DNA of 64,000 nt, taken from assembly GCA_946186185.1 (NCBI GenBank), contig CAMHMJ010000018.1:1-64000 (forward strand), written 5' to 3'. Within the stretch, counting starts at the first letter, position 1. Every line of letters begins with the position of its first letter. The stretch is from an uncultured Treponema sp. (GTDB lineage: Bacteria > Spirochaetota > Spirochaetia > Treponematales > Treponemataceae). The position numbers and the translations under genes are program-made. The notes under the pieces are model-generated. The model saw nothing but the letters and a program-made list of their open reading frames with translations. It did not search any database and was not told the origin of the DNA. Positions 51,759-61,305 of the stretch are shown here, piece by piece.

Positions 51759-53831
51759 TTATACTGTGAACTGGTCAATCTGCCCGTCGATGTCTGCGAT
51801 AGAATCCTTCATCTGCTCGGCGATTTCAGAAAGTTCAGAACCATTTTCGTTGATCTTTCTTGCGCCAACAGACATTTCATCCATGCTGGATTTCATCACG
51901 TTAGAAGACTCCTGAAGTCCTGCAATATTCTTGAAGATGAGCTTGTTTCCTTCAATCATTTCCTGAGCGGAACTGCTTACTTCGGAAGTACTTGCGTTCA
52001 TTACGCGAAGGGTTTCGATAACCTGCTTAGAACCTTCGTTCTGTTCAGACATTGCAACTTTAATTTCGTTTACAATCTGATTTGTGTTGTCGATTTCCTT
52101 AGAAACCATCGAGAACGCGCGGCTTGATTCCTGAGAACCCTGAACAACTTCGATGATGGATTCCTGAATGCTGTTGAGCTGTTCGCCGATCGTCTTTGAC
52201 TGAGCAGTAGAAGTTTCTGAAAGCTTACGAATTTCGTCCGCAACGACAGCGAATCCCCTACCCGCATCACCTGCGTGCGCCGCCTCGATAGCTGCGTTCA
52301 TAGCAAGAAGGTTCGTCTGACTTGCGATATTCGCAATCGCCTGGTTCGCTTCCTGAAGCATCTTCGACTTGTCTTCAATCTGAAGAATCATTTCGTTTAC
52401 GCTAGACTGCTTTTCCTGTCCCGCGAGCGACTGCTTTTCAAGCTGAGCAAACGAATCCGCCATCTTGTCTACAGAATCGTTTACAGACTGAATGTTTCCG
52501 ATCATCTCTTCAACTGCACTTGAAGCCTGAGTTACTCCGTCCGCCTGCTGGCGAATCATTCTTTCAAGAGAATCGATATTCTGCGAAATCTGATTTACCG
52601 CGCCAACCGTTTCCTGAACGTTCGAAGTCTGCTGAGTAATCTGACTATGAACTGAATCGATGTGCGAAATAATCTGAGTGATTGCGCTCGCCGTATTCTG
52701 AGTACTTGTCGTCATATCTTCGCCGACAACGTTGAGCTGCCGTTCAGAAGTTTTAAGATTGCTTATGATTCCCTGAAGTTTTTCGATAAACAGGTTTTCA
52801 TTATCAACCAAAGTTTCAAAAACCTTTATCATCGATTTTCCGCCGAGATTGACGCGCTTTGTAAGGTCAGCATTTCCTGAACTTAAATCGTAAACCGCAT
52901 CACTAAGAATAGTAAGATGGTTCACCATGTTCAAAATCTGGCTCGTAAGGAAGATAATAATGAAAACCGTAACAATACCCGCAATGAGAGCCGTTTTTCC
53001 ATATTTGAAGAAATCAGCAAGAGTGTAATCCTTCTGCATTACAAGGTGCCAGCCTACAAGAGGAATCGCCGCAAGAACGTAATTGCTCTTTCCCATGTCT
53101 TCAAAAGAAATATCTTTCGGCATAATATCAAAATCAGAAAGCTGAGGCATTTTCTCAAGAATTGGAATTTTCTTTTCCAAAATTGAGTCATCCAGCGCGC
53201 CCGTAATCTCCTGAGCATTGTTATAAAGATACATTATAATAGAAGAGTCTAGTCCATTATACATATCATTGATCATGCTAGTGAGCGGAATACCCGTTCC
53301 CAACATACCGATAGACTTTCCGTTCTCCTTAACAACGGCGTTTACCCAAAGGTTTGTCTGCTTTAACTGAGGATTGTAGTTGATGTTGAAGTTGTAAACA
53401 TCGGTCTGGTACATGGTCATGTTGTACCAATAATCATCAGGGTTATTCGGATTTACGACATAGCTAGGCTTCATATCGCTCCAGAACATTTTATCAACGT
53501 CTGAAACCCAGAAGATCGATTTTGATTTGAACGAATCTCTGAATGTCTCCAAATCTTTGAAAGCCGCTTCCTTGATTTTTTCATCATTTGGATTTTTAAG
53601 GTATTCTTTTACAGCCGGCATTTTTACCAACTGAAGAACGAGTGTGAGCTGTTCGTTCATGGAAGTTTCAAACATGGATCTCTTAACGCGAGCCTCCATC
53701 TCCATGTCAGCATAGGCTTGTGTTCTAGAATGATTTCGTGCTACATTTCTAATCAGGGAAAAAAGAGCAACTGAGCCTAGAAAACACACAATACCAATAA
53801 TTACAGCAGTTTTTTTCAATTTTGAGTTCAT
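51759..53831 (-). CDS. Methyl-accepting chemotaxis protein with dCache-type sensor
   Basis: The 690-residue receptor has TM1 (about 8-28) and a large periplasmic domain of dCache appearance with MFWSDMKPSYVV...NPDDYWYNMTM and GIPLTSMINDMY. TM2 lies near 282-303, followed by HAMP and a signalling domain with the tip [19 protein letters not shown], then [15 protein letters not shown]. dCache domains often bind amino acids or organic acids. It lies between two copies of the tRNA-Ala 3' end, so it may have arrived by integration. Confidence 0.92.
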   Translation of the reverse strand: MNSKLKKTAVIIGIVCFLGSVALFSLIRNVARNHSRTQAYADMEMEARVKRSMFETSMNEQLTLVLQLVKMPAVKEYLKNPNDEKIKEAAFKDLETFRDSFKSKSIFWVSDVDKMFWSDMKPSYVVNPNNPDDYWYNMTMYQTDVYNFNINYNPQLKQTNLWVNAVVKENGKSIGMLGTGIPLTSMINDMYNGLDSSIIMYLYNNAQEITGALDDSILEKKIPILEKMPQLSDFDIMPKDISFEDMGKSNYVLAAIPLVGWHLVMQKDYTLADFFKYGKTALIAGIVTVFIIIFLTSQILNMVNHLTILSDAVYDLSSGNADLTKRVNLGGKSMIKVFETLVDNENLFIEKLQGIISNLKTSERQLNVVGEDMTTSTQNTASAITQIISHIDSVHSQITQQTSNVQETVGAVNQISQNIDSLERMIRQQADGVTQASSAVEEMIGNIQSVNDSVDKMADSFAQLEKQSLAGQEKQSSVNEMILQIEDKSKMLQEANQAIANIASQTNLLAMNAAIEAAHAGDAGRGFAVVADEIRKLSETSTAQSKTIGEQLNSIQESIIEVVQGSQESSRAFSMVSKEIDNTNQIVNEIKVAMSEQNEGSKQVIETLRVMNASTSEVSSSAQEMIEGNKLIFKNIAGLQESSNVMKSSMDEMSVGARKINENGSELSEIAEQMKDSIADIDGQIDQFTV

Positions 53832-53976
53832 ACAAATGCTCCTAAAATTTCTAAAAGACTTGTAATAATTTTATTATGGCTTTTTAAAATAATCAAATTT
53901 TTTTTGAACACAAATTTTTTGAATTTTAGAACTGTTCGGAATCGCGCGAATAGTTCGTCATCGCGCCAATATCCGC

Positions 53977-54165
53977 TCACTCCCCTTGCGGAACTTCGCC
54001 ATTCAGACTTTTGTTGCGATGGTTCAGATTTGTGCGGAGCGAATATCCCTGCCTTTCCCAGAAAGCATTCGCCGTATCGTTGTCCTTAAAAACAAGCCCG
54101 AAAATCTTCTGGATCCCTTCAGCTAGAAGTTTAACACCGGCAGTGACAATGCAGTAAATGTGAAG
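53977..54165 (-). pseudogene. 5'-truncated GNAT acetyltransferase remnant
   Basis: The 355-nt gap after the chemoreceptor start contains, on the minus strand, a reading frame ending at 53977 whose product runs EGIQKIFGLVFKDNDTANAF, then WERQGYSLRTNLNHRNKSLN. This is the C-terminal part of a GNAT N-acetyltransferase (acceptor-end A-x-x-FWE-x-x-GY pattern). No start codon or N-terminal half is present. The frame runs back directly to the stop codon of the upstream ATPase gene, as if the ATPase gene had been joined onto it. The remaining sequence is AT-rich with no further signal. Confidence 0.65.
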
Positions 54166-54186
54166 TCTAAATAAATATAATTCCTC

Positions 54187-55584
54187 TCACTCAGGTACTT
54201 TAATCCCCTTCACATCAACCATTTTGACAATTTTTTGCTGAGGTTTTTGCTGCATAAAACCTAGTGCATAAAGCGGGAATGTATCAAACGTCTCTGCTGT
54301 TCCGATATTTGCGTCGGCAATTTTGAGAGCGGGATGGGGTCCGTATTTCTTCGGATTTGAGAGAACATATTTCATGCTGGTTGCGCGGTTGTTCGAGGAT
54401 TTGCATTCGATAATTGTGACCTGGCCTTCTTTTTCAAAAAGAAAATCCAGCTCTGGAGAACCGCTCGGTGCGTGGAAATAGAAAAGATTTTTGCCGTTTT
54501 TGGCAAAAGATTCGGCTACCATATTTTCGGCGACGGCACCTTTGTATGCCCCTAATTTTCCGTCCAGAATATTTTCGGCAGCTTCATCGCCAAGCTGAGA
54601 AACGAGAAGTCCTGTATCGATGAAATAAACCTTAAACTCTGTAGCGATTTTTGCAGCTTCAAGCGGATATGTAAGTTCTCGGGTGTTATAAGCTTTTACC
54701 ACCAGTCCAACATCTTCAAGATACTGAAGTCCATCGGCTTTTTCGGGAGAATGACCTTTTGCTTCAACCAGACTGAACTGAAATTTCTTGTATTCCTTTG
54801 AAAGCTGAGCCGGGAGAGATTTCAAGCACGCTTCCGCGCGTAATTTTAAGACTTCATTGATTTTATCTGTTCCGTCGTCAGTTTTATACCTTCCAAAATC
54901 ATCTTTTATTGAAGTTAAAATTCTATTCTGAACAGAACGAACCGCATTCAAATCGTGAGTTTCAAAAAATGTTGTAACAGCTTCTGGCATTCCGCCTACA
55001 ATCAGGTATTGAAGGTAAAGATTTCGAAGACTTTCGTGAACTGTCTGCTCAACCGGATTTTTATTCTGAATCGAATTCTCTACATATTCAAAAACCTGCT
55101 GATTCATTCCTGTGTTCACAAGAAATTCGTGAAAATTGAGCGGATACATAGTAATCTGCTCTTCATAGCCGACAGGTATTCCGCGAGTATATGGATTTCT
55201 GAAACCTTTTACACCTAAAAAACTTCCCGTGCAGATTACATCAAATCTTCCGTCGATATCCCAGTATTTGAGGGAGCTTCGGGCATTCGCGCAATCTTGA
55301 ATTTCATCCATAATTAAAAGCGTTTTTCCTGGAATGAATCTAGCGTTTTTTTCAACTGCGCTGATGGAAATCATCATCTGACTAACATCGAAATCACCTT
55401 CAAATGCTTTATGAACGACCGTATTTGCGCGTAAATCAAGATAAATCACGCTTTCGTAAAACTCATTTCCAAATTTCTTGGCAATATAAGTTTTTCCGAT
55501 TTGCCGTAAGCCGCGGATTACAAGCGGATGATGAGGACGATTTTTCCATTCAATTAAATTTTGCCAAATGTCTCTTTGAAGCAT
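54187..55584 (-). CDS. AAA_14/DUF4143 ATPase (copy 1, with upstream iterons)
   Basis: The protein of about 465 residues has Walker A in GLRQIGKTYIAKKFG, Walker B in TLLIMDEIQD, the YLIVGGMPEAV segment, the DUF4143 region and a C-terminal PD-(D/E)XK-like site (PELDFLF...TIIECKSS). Members are very common in anaerobes, with no settled function; links to defence or genome maintenance are proposed. I start at 55584 (MLQRDIWQNL), downstream of a TATAAT (55608-55603). Four 20-bp repeats at 33-bp spacing cover its -35 region and upstream. It lies in the tRNA-bounded segment. Confidence 0.85.
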   Translation of the reverse strand: MLQRDIWQNLIEWKNRPHHPLVIRGLRQIGKTYIAKKFGNEFYESVIYLDLRANTVVHKAFEGDFDVSQMMISISAVEKNARFIPGKTLLIMDEIQDCANARSSLKYWDIDGRFDVICTGSFLGVKGFRNPYTRGIPVGYEEQITMYPLNFHEFLVNTGMNQQVFEYVENSIQNKNPVEQTVHESLRNLYLQYLIVGGMPEAVTTFFETHDLNAVRSVQNRILTSIKDDFGRYKTDDGTDKINEVLKLRAEACLKSLPAQLSKEYKKFQFSLVEAKGHSPEKADGLQYLEDVGLVVKAYNTRELTYPLEAAKIATEFKVYFIDTGLLVSQLGDEAAENILDGKLGAYKGAVAENMVAESFAKNGKNLFYFHAPSGSPELDFLFEKEGQVTIIECKSSNNRATSMKYVLSNPKKYGPHPALKIADANIGTAETFDTFPLYALGFMQQKPQQKIVKMVDVKGIKVPE

Positions 55585-55617
55585 TTCTATATACCTGAAT
55601 GTATTATATACAAACAT

Positions 55618-55736
55618 TGTCAAAATTCAAAGGATTTTAACCCCGAATTTTGTCATTTTTCAAAGGATTTTTGCACTATTCTTTGTCATTTTTCAAAGGA
55701 TTTTTCGGGGGTATTATGTCAAAATTCAAAGGATTT
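55618..55736. repeat. Four 20-bp direct repeats at exact 33-bp spacing upstream of the DUF4143 ATPase
   Basis: TGTCAWWWTTCAAAGGATTT occurs at 55618, 55651, 55684 and 55717. Copies 1 and 4 have AAA, copies 2 and 3 have TTT, at the W positions. The 13-nt spacers differ. Copy 1 starts 10 bp upstream of the -10 box of the ATPase gene and covers its -35 position. The spacing is close to three helical turns, which puts all copies on one face of the DNA. Confidence 0.92.
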
Positions 55737-55866
55737 ATCCTTCCTTTGTACCAGTCTAGATTTTACACGACCACCTGAACGGAAATCTTAAGAGACTCGT
55801 AGAAATCGTGTTTTGCGTATAGAATTAAACTATTCGTATTCTAAATGGCACAAAGGGGGCCATCAA

Positions 55867-55888
55867 GGTTCAAGTCCGGTCATCTCCA
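55867..55888 (+). repeat. Duplicated 3' end of tRNA-Ala (att-like, copy 3)
   Basis: GGTTCAAGTCCGGTCATCTC followed by CA matches the tRNA 3' end over 22 nt. Both this copy and copy 2 are preceded by AGGGGGCC, which the tRNA itself lacks. It lies just after the stop codon of the trans-sulfuration gene. Confidence 0.82.
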
Positions 55889-55919
55889 GTTCTGACCCCG
55901 AGACAGATCGGAATACCGC

Positions 55920-57119
55920 CTACTGTAGAGCCTGGGCCAGATCGGAAATCAGGTCGTCGGCGTTTTCGATTCCTACGGAAAGCCGCAGAGTTTCCGGAGT
56001 GATGCCGTTTTTAAGCCGCAGCTCTTCCGGAACATCGGCATGGGTCTGGGTGGTAGGATAGGTAATCAAGGATTCTACCCCGCCCAGGCTTTCGGCGTAC
56101 TTTATAAGCCGCACTTTTTCAAGAACTCTCAGGGCTTTTTCTGTGGAAGAAAGGCGGAAGGTGACCATGGCACCAAAGCCCCGGCTCTGCTTCTTCATGG
56201 TCTCGTAGCCGGGATGCTCCGGAAGTCCCGGATAAATCACTTTGGTAACGCTCTTCTGAGCTTTCAGCCACTGAGCAATTTTTAAGGCATTTTCCTGGGC
56301 TTTTTCCATGCGGATTGCCAGGGTCTTTATTCCACGGAGCAAAAGCCAGCTGTCAAAAGGCGGAAGACCGGCACCCGTTGTTTTTATAAGAAAGCGCAGC
56401 TTTTCCTGGAGTCCTTTATCCCGGACAACCACAAAACCTGCCAGGGTGTCATTATGACCCGCAAGATATTTTGTTCCGCTGTGAATTACAACATCTGCAC
56501 CAAGATCCAGTGGATTCTGAAAATAGGGAGACATAAAAGTATTGTCAACAATCAGAAGAAGTGAATGCCGGTGAGCAATCTGCGCTGTTCTGGCAATATC
56601 CGTTACATTCATCATCGGATTTGTTGGAGTTTCGATGTAAATTGCCCTGGTTTCCGGTCGGATAAGTGCTTCCACTTCCTTCTCGGAAAGAGCCGAAATA
56701 TTTTCCCGTGTAAAAACGATTCCGTTTTTTGAAGAAACATTATCAAAAAGACGGATTGTTCCACCGTACAAATCCGAGTCCACAATCAGATGGTCCCCGG
56801 GCTTAAAAATCTCCATAAGAAGGGAAATTGCCGCCATTCCGCTGGTGAGGGCAAAGGCATCAATTCCGTGCTCCAGCTGAGCCACAATTTTTTCAACCTG
56901 TTCCCGGGTAGGATTCTGAAGTCTGGAATAGTCAAAACCCGTACTTTTTCCGGCCCCCGGATGAGCATAAGTTGCCGTCTGGTAAATCGGATAACTTATT
57001 GAACCGTAATGAGAGAAAGGACAACCTGAAGAACTTGAAGAACTACACGCAGGTTCCTCGTCCTTCTCCCGTGTTTCTGCTTCAAGATGAAGACATTTTG
57101 TTTCTATATTAAATGACAT
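55920..57119 (-). CDS. Cys/Met-metabolism PLP enzyme (cystathionine gamma-synthase / beta-lyase type)
   Basis: The 399-residue protein has YPIYQTATY, TSGMAAISLLMEIF, SDLYGGTIRLF, VDNTFMSPYFQNPLDLGADV and the Schiff-base lysine in HSGTKYLAGHNDTLAG. The length fits MetB/MetC-type enzymes rather than the longer O-acetylhomoserine sulfhydrylases, but the family is hard to split by eye. An unusual N-terminal insert, EPACSSSSSSGCPFS, sits before YGSISYP. I start at 57119, with GGAG 6 nt upstream. It lies 16 nt after the Cys/Gly-rich NifX-like gene, behind nifH, which ties thiol metabolism to the nitrogenase-like genes. Confidence 0.87.
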   Translation of the reverse strand: MSFNIETKCLHLEAETREKDEEPACSSSSSSGCPFSHYGSISYPIYQTATYAHPGAGKSTGFDYSRLQNPTREQVEKIVAQLEHGIDAFALTSGMAAISLLMEIFKPGDHLIVDSDLYGGTIRLFDNVSSKNGIVFTRENISALSEKEVEALIRPETRAIYIETPTNPMMNVTDIARTAQIAHRHSLLLIVDNTFMSPYFQNPLDLGADVVIHSGTKYLAGHNDTLAGFVVVRDKGLQEKLRFLIKTTGAGLPPFDSWLLLRGIKTLAIRMEKAQENALKIAQWLKAQKSVTKVIYPGLPEHPGYETMKKQSRGFGAMVTFRLSSTEKALRVLEKVRLIKYAESLGGVESLITYPTTQTHADVPEELRLKNGITPETLRLSVGIENADDLISDLAQALQ

Positions 57120-57135
57120 ATTATTCTCCAGCACA

Positions 57136-57654
57136 TTAATCAAACTTCAAGTAATAGGCCGCAAGCTTTGAAAGCGCCTGACTAACCGGAAGTTCAATAT
57201 CAAACACGCTGATAGCACTCCGCTCAAACTGGCGCCTGATGTTCTGACCAATCTGAGCCGCAACCACCGCCCGGACATCCAGCAGAAGCTCTACAGCCGG
57301 TGCAATTGGTCCGGAACTTCCTGAACCACCACATCCACCGCCAGAGCCTCCGCAGCCGCCACCAAAGCCGGAACCACAGCCCCCTCCGAATCCGCCGCAG
57401 CCACTTCCCGCACTTCCACAGCCGGAACTGAAGTCTTTCCCGGAGTACCCTTCGTCACCGTTATTCCCTGCTCCGCCGGCTGTCCCAGATGCGTTGACTG
57501 TCCCGGACACCCCAGCCGCAGGTAGCTCCCGCTTTTCGCTCAGTACAAAAGCGCCGTCTTTCAATTCGTAAATCAAAAAGTCCTTTGCCTGACCAAAATG
57601 TAAATCTATGTTCTGTCCGTCCGAAGAAACAACGGCAACCTTAGTACTACTCAT
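57136..57654 (-). CDS. NifX/NifB-C-type protein with a Cys-Gly-rich insert
   Basis: The 172-residue protein has the dinitrogenase iron-molybdenum cofactor fold: KVAVVSSDGQNIDLHFGQAK at the start and VAAQIGQNIRRQFERSAISV near the end. Between them an insert of about 60 residues holds seven cysteines in a glycine background (units such as GCGGFGGGCGSG). NifX-type proteins carry Fe-S cofactor precursors, so the insert may be a metal or cluster site; that is inference. AGGAG lies 5 nt before ATG 57654. It lies between nifH and the trans-sulfuration gene. Confidence 0.82.
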   Translation of the reverse strand: MSSTKVAVVSSDGQNIDLHFGQAKDFLIYELKDGAFVLSEKRELPAAGVSGTVNASGTAGGAGNNGDEGYSGKDFSSGCGSAGSGCGGFGGGCGSGFGGGCGGSGGGCGGSGSSGPIAPAVELLLDVRAVVAAQIGQNIRRQFERSAISVFDIELPVSQALSKLAAYYLKFD

Positions 57655-57686
57655 AAAAACTCCTGAACCAGGCTTAAAATAACTAG

Positions 57687-57853
57687 AGGGGGTTTTAGGG
57701 GGTGCCCCCCTAGGAGAAGGGGTAGCGTAAGACAGCTTGCTGGCGATTGGAGCCGGCTCAGGCACAGCCTTCGCCGAGACTCGCTAAAAACAGTCCACTG
57801 GACTGTTTTTGCCTGCGTTGCAGGCCGCTCCCTAAGGGGTCGACTTCCCCCTC
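57687..57853. repeat. GC-rich mosaic palindromic element with terminator hairpin (copy 4)
   Basis: This fills the 220-nt nifH-nifX spacer. It opens with GGGGG...GGGGGTGCCCCCC and closes with AGGGG/CCCCT-type arms like the other family members. Inside are a perfect AAAAACAGTCC-ACT-GGACTGTTTTT hairpin (57786-57810), which should terminate transcription on either strand, and GCCTGC-GTT-GCAGGC. Expression of the downstream genes may thus fall below that of nifH. Confidence 0.72.
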
Positions 57854-57874
57854 CCTGCTTTTGCCACACCCGGA

Positions 57875-58750
<876 letters not shown>

Positions 58751-58755
58751 TTATT

Positions 58756-58812
58756 CCTACTTGTTTAGTAGGTAATAACAATATAAAGATATTTACCTAC
58801 TGTGTCAATAGG
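58756..58812 (-). promoter_or_regulatory. nifH promoter with two 17-bp dyad operators
   Basis: Read leftward: -35 TTGACA (58808-58803), 17 nt, -10 TATATT (58785-58780). One dyad, CCTATTGACACAGTAGG, covers the -35 box (58812-58796). The second, the perfect palindrome CCTACTTGTTTAGTAGG (58756-58772), covers the transcription start. A regulator could bridge both, as at cysK2. Confidence 0.82.
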
Positions 58813-58858
58813 TTTTAATATTTTATTCAAGTTTTTTAGATTTTTTTTGCAGGGCGTC

Positions 58859-59362
58859 TTAGGAAAAAAGCCCCTGTATCCTGTTGTATTTCCAGATTTT
58901 TAAAATTGCGTCGTCGATTGTTCCCGGAAGCTCCATGCCGGTTATTCCTGCAGCAGAGAGAGCCTGGGCGGCGCCGGAACCGATTCTGCTGGCCACCACA
59001 TACCGGCAGTCAGCAAACTGCTTTACGCTCTGTTCCATTACACTCTGACTGTGGGCGCCCCCCATAAGACCAGCTGCAAGACCAGTTGCAAGGCCTGACG
59101 GGAGTCCGCCAGCCCCTGCTCCAGCCACATCTCCATGCACGCCAGAAAATCCTGCCATGCAGACAGGATTTACCTTCCGTTTTTCAACAAGGTCGTAGCC
59201 TTCCGAGTCGTCAACATAATAAATGTAAAAGATTTCTGATTTTCCGTAGTGAGTATTTACAGTTTCGCCGTCTGTGCTGGCAACGGCAACCCGGTAATGA
59301 CTGGCATCATAAACAGGTGCTCCGCCCTGCTCTTTTTCAGAAACTTCTGCTTCATCAGCCAT
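58859..59362 (-). CDS. NifX-like protein (dinitrogenase iron-molybdenum cofactor family)
   Basis: The 167-residue protein has YRVAVASTDGETVNTHYGKS and a C-terminal CRYVVASRIGSGAAQALSAA, the NifX/NifB-C fold. A Gly/Ala-rich, cysteine-free insert sits at the same point as the Cys/Gly insert of its paralogue at 57136. It probably handles the cofactor precursor made by NifB. I start at 59362: ATGGCTGA overlaps the nifB stop by 8 nt, and AAGGAG lies upstream. It forms an operon with nifB. Confidence 0.83.
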   Translation of the reverse strand: MADEAEVSEKEQGGAPVYDASHYRVAVASTDGETVNTHYGKSEIFYIYYVDDSEGYDLVEKRKVNPVCMAGFSGVHGDVAGAGAGGLPSGLATGLAAGLMGGAHSQSVMEQSVKQFADCRYVVASRIGSGAAQALSAAGITGMELPGTIDDAILKIWKYNRIQGLFS

Positions 59363-60245
59363 GAGAGAAGTTCTCCTTGAGTGCATCGGCAGCCCCAGAA
59401 GCACCAAAGGCAGCGTAAATCTGCCTGGAGAACTCTGTTTTTCCAGGAACTCCTACGGCGTCTGCACGGCAATGGTTACAGTGAAGGAAAAGCTCAATAT
59501 GCTTTGAAGCCGCAGCCCGTGCCCCGTGAATTTCCTGACAGGTAGGCGCCGGTTCTTCGGAAAGTTTTGCTGTCGGTATAAGGGGGATGATGTTGTATTT
59601 TTTTGCCCCTGCAGCCGCTACTGCCTTTGCAACCTCTTCGATGTGAGCGCCGTTTATCCGCGGAACAAGAACCGTATTCACCTTTACCACAATTCCGGCA
59701 TCGGCAATTTTTCTGATTCCTTCCAGCTGATTTTTAATCAGTATGCGGGCCGCTTCAACACCTTCAATCTTCTTTCCGTGCCAGATGATGTAGTCGTTCA
59801 GCTGGGCTTCGATTTCCGGATCTACTGCGTTTACCGTAACCGTAAGGGAATCAATGCCAGCCGCAATAATTTCATCTGCCCGTTCAGCAAGAAGAAGGCC
59901 GTTGGTACTCATACATTTTATAAGCTGAGGGAACTCGCTCCGTATCAGGCGGAAGGTCTTTATTGCGTTATCACTTGCAAGAGTGTCTCCAGGGCCGGCG
60001 ATACCCGCTACCCGGATTTCTGGACTGATTTCCAGAGCCTTTTTGATAAGTGGAATTGTTTCTTCCGGCTTTAAGACCCGGCTTGTTACGCCAGGCCTGT
60101 TTTCGCTGTCATTAAGGCTTCGTTCGCAAAAACGGCAGGCAATGTTACAGCCCGGACATACCGGAAGATGAATACGTCCTGTTGTTGCTCGTCCCTGGCC
60201 AAAGCAAGGATGATTCTCTTTTAATTCTGAAAAGCTTTTTGCCAT
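59355..60245 (-). CDS. nifB: NifB-type radical SAM cofactor maturase
   Basis: The 296-residue radical SAM protein has HLPVCPGCNIACRFC with the cluster cysteines Cys33, Cys37 and Cys40, NRPGVTSRVL, AGIAGPGDTL and the C-terminal HCNHCRADAVG. These are NifB hallmarks. It lacks a fused NifX domain, and separate NifX-like genes surround it. NifB builds the carbide-centred [8Fe-9S-C] cluster used by nitrogenases; Mar clusters also include a NifB homologue. A GAGG site precedes the ATG. A weak copy of the regulon dyad lies upstream. Confidence 0.92.
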   Translation of the reverse strand: MAKSFSELKENHPCFGQGRATTGRIHLPVCPGCNIACRFCERSLNDSENRPGVTSRVLKPEETIPLIKKALEISPEIRVAGIAGPGDTLASDNAIKTFRLIRSEFPQLIKCMSTNGLLLAERADEIIAAGIDSLTVTVNAVDPEIEAQLNDYIIWHGKKIEGVEAARILIKNQLEGIRKIADAGIVVKVNTVLVPRINGAHIEEVAKAVAAAGAKKYNIIPLIPTAKLSEEPAPTCQEIHGARAAASKHIELFLHCNHCRADAVGVPGKTEFSRQIYAAFGASGAADALKENFSHG

Positions 60246-60263
60246 TTTTGCACCTCTGTTTTA

Positions 60264-60280
60264 CCTAGATTCCTAGTATT
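60264..60280 (-). promoter_or_regulatory. Weak copy of the sulfur-regulon dyad upstream of nifB
   Basis: AATACTAGGAATCTAGG followed by TAAAA, 19 nt before the nifB start. It matches CCTAYT-N5-ASTAGG at most but not all positions. No good -35/-10 pair is seen, so nifB may rely on an unrecognised promoter. Confidence 0.4.
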
Positions 60281-60347
60281 TTTGTTGGTGTTTAGCTTAC
60301 AGCCGGAAATCGAAGGCTAAAACTCTCTCCTATTCTGCTTCGATTAT

Positions 60348-61286
60348 CTAGTTGTCGCTGAAAAGTGGTGTTGAAAGGTAGCGGTCACCAGAATCCGGCA
60401 AAAGAACAACAATTGTCTTTCCCTTGTTTTCAGGGCGTTTTGCAAGATCCTTAGCAGCCTTGAGTGCAGCACCTGAAGAAATACCAACAAGGATTCCTTC
60501 GCTCTGAGCAAAAGCACGGCCTTCAACGAATGCGTCATCGTTTTCAACAGTGATGATTTCGTCGTAAACCTTTGTATTAAGAACGTCCGGAATAAAGCCG
60601 GCTCCGATTCCCTGGATTTTGTGAGGACCAGCCTCGCCTTTTGAAAGAACAGGGCTTGTTGCAGGTTCTACACCAACGATTTTTACCTTTGGATTCTGCT
60701 CTTTAAGATATTCACCTACACCAGAGATTGTTCCGCCAGTTCCGATTCCGGCAACAAAAATGTCTACTTTTCCGTCTGTCTGCTTCCAGATTTCAGGACC
60801 AGTTGTCTTTTTATGAATTGCAGGGTTTGCAGGGTTTACAAACTGTCCGGGAATAATGCTTCCAGGAGTTGCAGCATGAAGCTCTTCTGCCTTAGCAATT
60901 GCTCCCTTCATACCCTTTGCACCTTCAGTTAGAACGATTTCAGCACCATAAGCCTTCAAAAGGTTGCGGCGCTCAACGCTCATAGTGTCCGGCAAAGTAA
61001 GAATTGCGTGATAGCCTTTTGCTGCGGCAACGGCTGCAAGACCAATTCCTGTATTTCCGCTGGTTGGCTCAATAATTGTTGCACCCGGTTTAAGGATTCC
61101 CTTCTCTTCTGCATCTTCAATCATTGCAAGAGCAACACGATCCTTTACGCTTCCTGCCGGATTCAAATATTCCAGTTTTGCAAGAATTGTTGCATTCTCA
61201 ACTCCAGATTTTTTTGAATATCCGTTCAACTGTAAAAGCGGTGTTTCACCGATTAACTCCAAAGCACTCTGCTTAATATCACTCAT
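60348..61286 (-). CDS. cysK: Cysteine synthase A (O-acetylserine sulfhydrylase)
   Basis: The 312-residue protein is a standard Cys[15 protein letters not shown], the Schiff-base lysine in [37 protein letters not shown] and a C-terminus of [13 protein letters not shown]. It makes cysteine from O-acetylserine and sulfide. In other bacteria CysK also binds CymR. GGAGG lies 6 nt before the ATG. Its promoter carries two regulon dyads. This is the more canonical of the two copies; the 11153 copy is the divergent one. Confidence 0.95.
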   Translation of the reverse strand: MSDIKQSALELIGETPLLQLNGYSKKSGVENATILAKLEYLNPAGSVKDRVALAMIEDAEEKGILKPGATIIEPTSGNTGIGLAAVAAAKGYHAILTLPDTMSVERRNLLKAYGAEIVLTEGAKGMKGAIAKAEELHAATPGSIIPGQFVNPANPAIHKKTTGPEIWKQTDGKVDIFVAGIGTGGTISGVGEYLKEQNPKVKIVGVEPATSPVLSKGEAGPHKIQGIGAGFIPDVLNTKVYDEIITVENDDAFVEGRAFAQSEGILVGISSGAALKAAKDLAKRPENKGKTIVVLLPDSGDRYLSTPLFSDN

Positions 61287-61305
61287 TATATTCCTCCATT
61301 TATTA

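Noticed and set aside
55618..55736. Possible short CRISPR array
   Set aside because: The repeats are 20 bp with 13-nt spacers and internal W variation, there are only four units, no cas genes lie nearby, and the array abuts a promoter. It fits operator iterons better.
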